From positions 1-25,130 of the forward strand of contig MSJH02000093.1 of assembly GCA_001931875.2 (NCBI GenBank): a DNA stretch of 25,130 bases, given 5' to 3'. Numbering within the stretch: position 1 is the stretch's first letter; the number at the start of each line of letters is the position of its first letter. The stretch is from Byssochlamys sp. IMV 00236. Lineage: Eukaryota > Ascomycota > Eurotiomycetes > Eurotiales > Thermoascaceae. Position numbers and translations under genes: made by a program. Below are positions 21,310 to 25,130 of the stretch, one piece after another. A model generated the notes under the pieces. It ran no database searches. It had not been told where the DNA came from and worked only from the letters and a program-made list of their open reading frames with translations.

Positions 21310-21554
21310 AGATTTCAAACATCTTTATGATACTCAATGACTCCTAAATTGATGTTTGTTTTATGATTGAATGTATACGAAAAAGAATAAAAAATAGAGT
21401 ACAGTTTTAAGAAAAATGCAATTATTATGGCCTATTTATTTTTTCGAACAAATCAGAAAAAGGAAGGAAGAGGATAATCATAAACAAACATACTATATAC
21501 ATATATATATTTTTCATTCCTCTTCAGCCATTCTTTTTCTATTGCTGGGTTCAA

Positions 21555-22585
21555 TAAGGAATCAAGGAGGGAAGTAGTCCAATTCAACATATAAAGAAAC
21601 AGATGTAGATACTTTTTTATAACTTGAGCTGAATTGTATATCAACTGCAAGACAGGTGGCAATCGTAGTCATCTTGAGCGTACTATCACAGAGTTTGAGC
21701 CTCTATCGAGCGTCATCAGCAGTGTAGAGATGCTTAAACCTATTACAGATGATATTAAGTATACAGTTTAAAAATGTATTTGATTCTTTCCTACTCTTTA
21801 CCACTGATGACAAATCTAACAATTTTGATGATACTGATATTGGTCTGGTATTGCTGGGATAATAGGAGATGCTATGTCTCGAATATATAAAGAAGTAATA
21901 AGGGAAATATATTCCGAAGAGTCTCTATATAACATCTTTATTGTGCATTAAGACGAGAGTGGGCGCATTATTACAATATCGTCATTTTATATACAAACAG
22001 GATTATTATGCGACCAATGAAAATTGGACATATCGTGTTATATGTTAATAACATGTACTGTTGTCAGTCTCTTTGTATTATTTATTTTTAGAGTATAGTT
22101 TTATAATAACCTTATACGACAAGATTTAGTATTTGTAGGGTAAATACGACAGGAGAACAAAGTTTTTCATCATTACGGGAGTCTTGATTCTCATTCGTTC
22201 ATTTCCTTGGTGCCGCAAGAACCACAGCCGGCGACGCCAATTTCAAGACAGGCAAGTTCATGGGATACATAGTGAAAGCATAAATCAGGATGATCACTAG
22301 AAGCTTTTCTTTCTTCCTGCCGTACATTGCTAATAGTTCTCAGCTTGCTTTTATGCTCAGACGAAGCATAGCTTTGTTTGTTTCAGCTAGAGATTATTGG
22401 TACTAATAATTAAAAGCAGTTATATAAATACAATACGACTGATCATACGTTGTCATGGTGGTTCCACTCAGTCTTTCAGAGATCTTTATAAATCCATAAA
22501 TATCTTCTAACAAATTTTATTCTGTACTTGGCATCCTTAAACTGCCATCATTTTCGTCCATGAAAAGAAGAGCATAATCCAAAAC
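21555..22585 (-). pseudogene. decayed protein-coding relic, possibly a Mucoromycota multicopy family
   Basis: Three coding-like blocks follow each other on the minus strand, broken by stops and a frameshift. Block A (22585-22436) reads VLDYALLFMDENDG, an in-frame TAA at 22519-22517, then NLLEDIYGFIKISERLSG. Block B (22382-22194) reads EERKASSDHPDLCFHYVSHE, LACLEIGVAG and GTKEMNE, hits TGA at 22193-22191, and resumes one base off as RIKTPVMMKNFVLL until 22126. Block C (about 21660-21555) reads PPVLQLIYNSAQVIKKYLHL. The order E-x-G ... TKEMNE ... K-x-P-x-MMKN, then a Leu-rich 'PVLQLI' end resembles, from memory, a large unnamed family of Mucoromycota hypothetical proteins. Function unknown. Upstream at 22594-22968 a 74-codon three-exon frame can be assembled, but it may be only more of this relic. 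No intact copy is here. Confidence 0.4.
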
Positions 22586-23562
22586 TACTTGCTTTATTCA
22601 GAATTCTTCTGGACATTTGTAGGATGCGCAGAAGTTTCGCTGAACTCGTCATAAACCTTCCTGGAAGAACTCTGATAATTGAGAAAATCATTAGAATAAG
22701 GATAAGTGTTAAAGTGAGATTGTATAAACTTACTTTTTTGTCCAATTTATACAATAGCTCTTTCAAATTTGGATGGATATTCTTTTTCATTGTTATAAAA
22801 ACCCTCTTTCTCATCGCCTAATAAATCACATATTTGATAATGCCTCTCATTCATGACACACGAGTATCCATGACAATAAGGGACTATATAAAGTATGTCG
22901 CGTACCTTAGCAACCCATCCTGTTTCGAGCGCCATTTGAAATAATTTATGCAGACTTGGAAGATCCATTGCTTTACTATAAAAATGAACGTATAATCATT
23001 AAATCTATCACAATCACAATCATCGCTAAGATTGGTCTACATTTTACAAGCAGAAGGGAAAAAGATAGGGATATAGCAACAGAGAATAGAGGATAAACAT
23101 TTTACCTTTTACATTTTTTTCATGTGCACTAAAATAAAAATAAAAACATTACACACTCTTATGTTTTCCTAAGCTAGCAACTCAATAATCTATGTTTCAT
23201 GCTTGATAAACAGATTTTGATATATGAAGGTTAGGATGATTTGACTTTGATTTTTTTTAGCAAAAAGCCATAGTGGCTAACCAAATAGATCAATCATGAC
23301 TAACTTTCTTTGATTGACAAATAACAACTGTAATGGAATCAATTGCGTGTGTTCCACAGAATCGGCAGTCTAGTGCTCTTTGAGAAAAGCCTTATTTTTT
23401 TGTTTACTATCAGCCGCCGTCCTCCTTCTCAACCTTTTCCTTTGTACATTTAATTCTCATCTTACATTTTTTTATTCATTCTTAAAGAAAACGACCAGAA
23501 AAATAGAAAAATGTGTATTGGAAATGAGAAAAGTGAAGAAATCATAATAAAAAAAATTATAC

Positions 23563-23606
23563 ATGTGTGTGTGTGTGTGTGTGTATGCGTATGTGTATGT
23601 GTGTGA
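23563..23606. repeat. TG-rich dinucleotide microsatellite
   Basis: An uninterrupted (TG)n core at the left passes into an imperfect TATG/TGTG tract. It lies in noncoding DNA. Confidence 0.88.
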
Positions 23607-24109
23607 GAGGTCAACTTTATGTAAATAAGCGGCATCAGAAAAGGAAGGAGCCGTGAAAAAAATACAAACGAAAAGGGGAGGAGGCGTTCGGATTCTCGGA
23701 TATGTTCTAATATGGATAAGATAGAAAATGAGTTATTATTTATTCATGCATTATTGGAGAAAGGAGGAATAAGTCATTTATTTTCAGTCTAAATAACTTG
23801 ATTCACGTAAACAAAAAAAAACTATAAAAGAGACTATCATTCTTTTCCCCTTTTTCCTTTTTCTTCATTCTTTATCTCTTTTAAAAATTCTCCTGTACTT
23901 TTATTATTTTATTATTCCCTATATTGAAAAGGTATAACAGCGTCTGGGTAATCTCAAAGTACATATAACTAATGTCATCCTTTAGAAAATACACTTTTGT
24001 TGGCTCAATTTTATGGTTCCTGATGCATCTTACTCTATCATAATGATCTCCCCTTAAAGAAACCTCTGCTACTCACTAATGCTCAAAAACGCTTGCTACT
24101 GCTTATCAA

Positions 24110-24295
24110 TACATTCAAACAATCAAATAATTAAAAAAGAACAAATAATCAAACAATCAAACAAATACTCAAATGATTATCAATGCCTAAAAATGATCAT
24201 CAGTGCCTGAAAATGCTAGTGAATGCCCGTCCCATGCTTATCAACGTCGGAAAGTCCCTGAAGGATTTTGCTCATGTCTATCAATGCCTACTGCT
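24110..24295. repeat. degenerate low-complexity repeat tract
   Basis: The left half repeats ATCAAACA-like units; the right half has several imperfect copies of a TATCAATGCCT / ATCAGTGCCTGAAAATG type motif spaced by roughly 20-60 bp. Copies are too diverged to define a clean unit by eye. Confidence 0.45.
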
Positions 24296-25102
24296 AATGA
24301 ATACTGCTCTGGAGTAACAACATATCCAATCTACTTTGCCACTATCTGCAAAATTCTATCAAGCTCTACTACAGGTCGCTGCTTCTCTGCGCTGGATCAT
24401 TCCGAGATACTCCTATTGTTATGGCTCTGCTTCTACAGCTGATGAATGGCCCGTAAACTCTCCCTCCTCCCACTACTGCTGAGCTCGGCGGTTGCGATGC
24501 TCCAAAGGTTCAATATCCCGATGTCTCCACGGTCATCACCCTTTCCAAAACGCTTCGTCCTAGGTACTTAGAAGTGCACTCTTTGTACGTTGAAGCACCT
24601 ATTCGCTGAATTTACCGTGGTATGGTTTTGAGATTAACTTTTTGAGATTTGAGACTTGAGTACTTTTTTTTCATAGAGGGTTTACACCGTGTAGTCTTCT
24701 GGCATGCAGTCTATGGTTCTAGTCATCTTGGGTTTGAAAGCTAGCGATAATGTGGCCTTCTGGACTTATGGAAAGAAAAAAGAAAAAATCTCTCTGCTTG
24801 GCTATCAAAAGAAAAAAGCCTCTACTTGCTCTCTTAACTTGGTTATCAAAAGAAAAAATTATCTATTTATTCAAAGCTCTCTCCCTCTCTCTTTGGAAAT
24901 CAAACTATTGCTTACTTTAATAAAATCTTCATTTTGTTACTCCCATGCTTTGGCTTTTTGTTCTTGAATCTTAATAAAATATATTCATATCATTTATTGC
25001 ACTTTCAAACATATGACATTTACTAATGAAGTTCTTTTCTGCGTATTCTTGCAGGTTCTTCAATGTGCTTTCATCGCTTTGGGTTTTTGTTTTAAATCAG
25101 CG

Positions 25103-25130
25103 TTTTTTTTTTTTTTTTTTTTTTTTTTTT
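25103..25130. repeat. terminal poly-T run (28 T)
   Basis: The window ends in 28 consecutive T. It may mark a contig end in a homopolymer where assembly stopped, or continue outside the window; this cannot be told from here. Confidence 0.85.

Larger units (their letters stand above)
22586..25130. other. gene-poor right flank
   Basis: I see no intact gene here. Contents noted: the doubtful three-exon frame at 22594-22968 (minus), a TG microsatellite at 23563-23606, a low-complexity stretch of CAAUCAAA-like motifs at about 24110-24190 followed by imperfect ATCAATGCCT-type repeats to about 24295, a coding-like but ATG-less stretch at 24455-24611 on the plus strand, and a terminal T run. No tRNA or rRNA was recognised. 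Confidence 0.5.

Noticed and set aside
20980..21318. 112-codon Ala/Ser/Val-rich frame on the minus strand
   Set aside because: It is the reverse shadow of the Gly/Tyr-coding repeat in the RAT1 tail; the repeat keeps several frames open.
24110..24295. CRISPR-like or satellite array
   Set aside because: Repeats are imperfect, spacing irregular and the organism is eukaryotic; described only as low-complexity.

Overview
The window looks like nuclear DNA of an early-diverging fungus, most likely Mucoromycota/Mucorales. The reasons are: AT-rich intergenic DNA with long poly-A/T tracts; many very short GT-AG introns (about 44-88 nt, often with a CTAAC/CTAAT branch site); fungal-only gene types (Boi/Pob1-like scaffold, Ssk2-type MAPKKK, Sur7/PalI-like protein, Pho80-type cyclins, Ost5); and an MTA1-type DPPW adenine methyltransferase, a family associated with 6mA-rich early-diverging fungi and ciliates. 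All gene models were spliced by hand; every multi-exon model keeps reading frame through all junctions.

Layout. 1-2349: no supported gene. 2350-5025 (-): an eight-exon SH3-SAM-PH scaffold of the Boi1/2-Pob1 type carrying an extra C-terminal calponin-homology domain. 5842-9954 (+): a MAPKKK of the Ssk2/Ssk22/Win1 class (stress/HOG pathway). 10291-11390 (+): a four-span Sur7/PalI-like membrane protein with a GC-AG intron and a 13-residue tandem repeat tail. 12264-13018 (-): Pho80-like cyclin A. 13286-14183 (+): MTA1-like N6-adenine methyltransferase, divergent from cyclin A and convergent, with only 16 bp between stops, on an unrecognised 86-aa gene (14200-14460, -). 14560-15407 (-): five-exon Nnf1/PMF1-like kinetochore subunit. 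15596-15932 (-): Ost5/TMEM258 oligosaccharyltransferase subunit with a 12-nt first exon. 16198-16970 (-): Pho80-like cyclin B, a paralogue of A. 17795-21309 (+): twelve-exon Rat1/Xrn2 5'-3' exoribonuclease with a Gly/Tyr-rich tail. 21555-22585 (-): a decayed protein-coding relic. 22586-25130: gene-poor, with microsatellites and a terminal poly-T run.

The genes do not form a pathway cluster; this is mostly a housekeeping neighbourhood (polarity/cytoskeleton, stress signalling, eisosome-type membrane protein, phosphate/CDK signalling, kinetochore, N-glycosylation, nuclear RNA decay). The most noteworthy items are the MTA1-type methyltransferase in a compact block bracketed by two paralogous cyclins, the SH3-SAM-PH-CH architecture, and the GC-AG intron. 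I found no operon, CRISPR array, rRNA, clear tRNA or intact mobile element.
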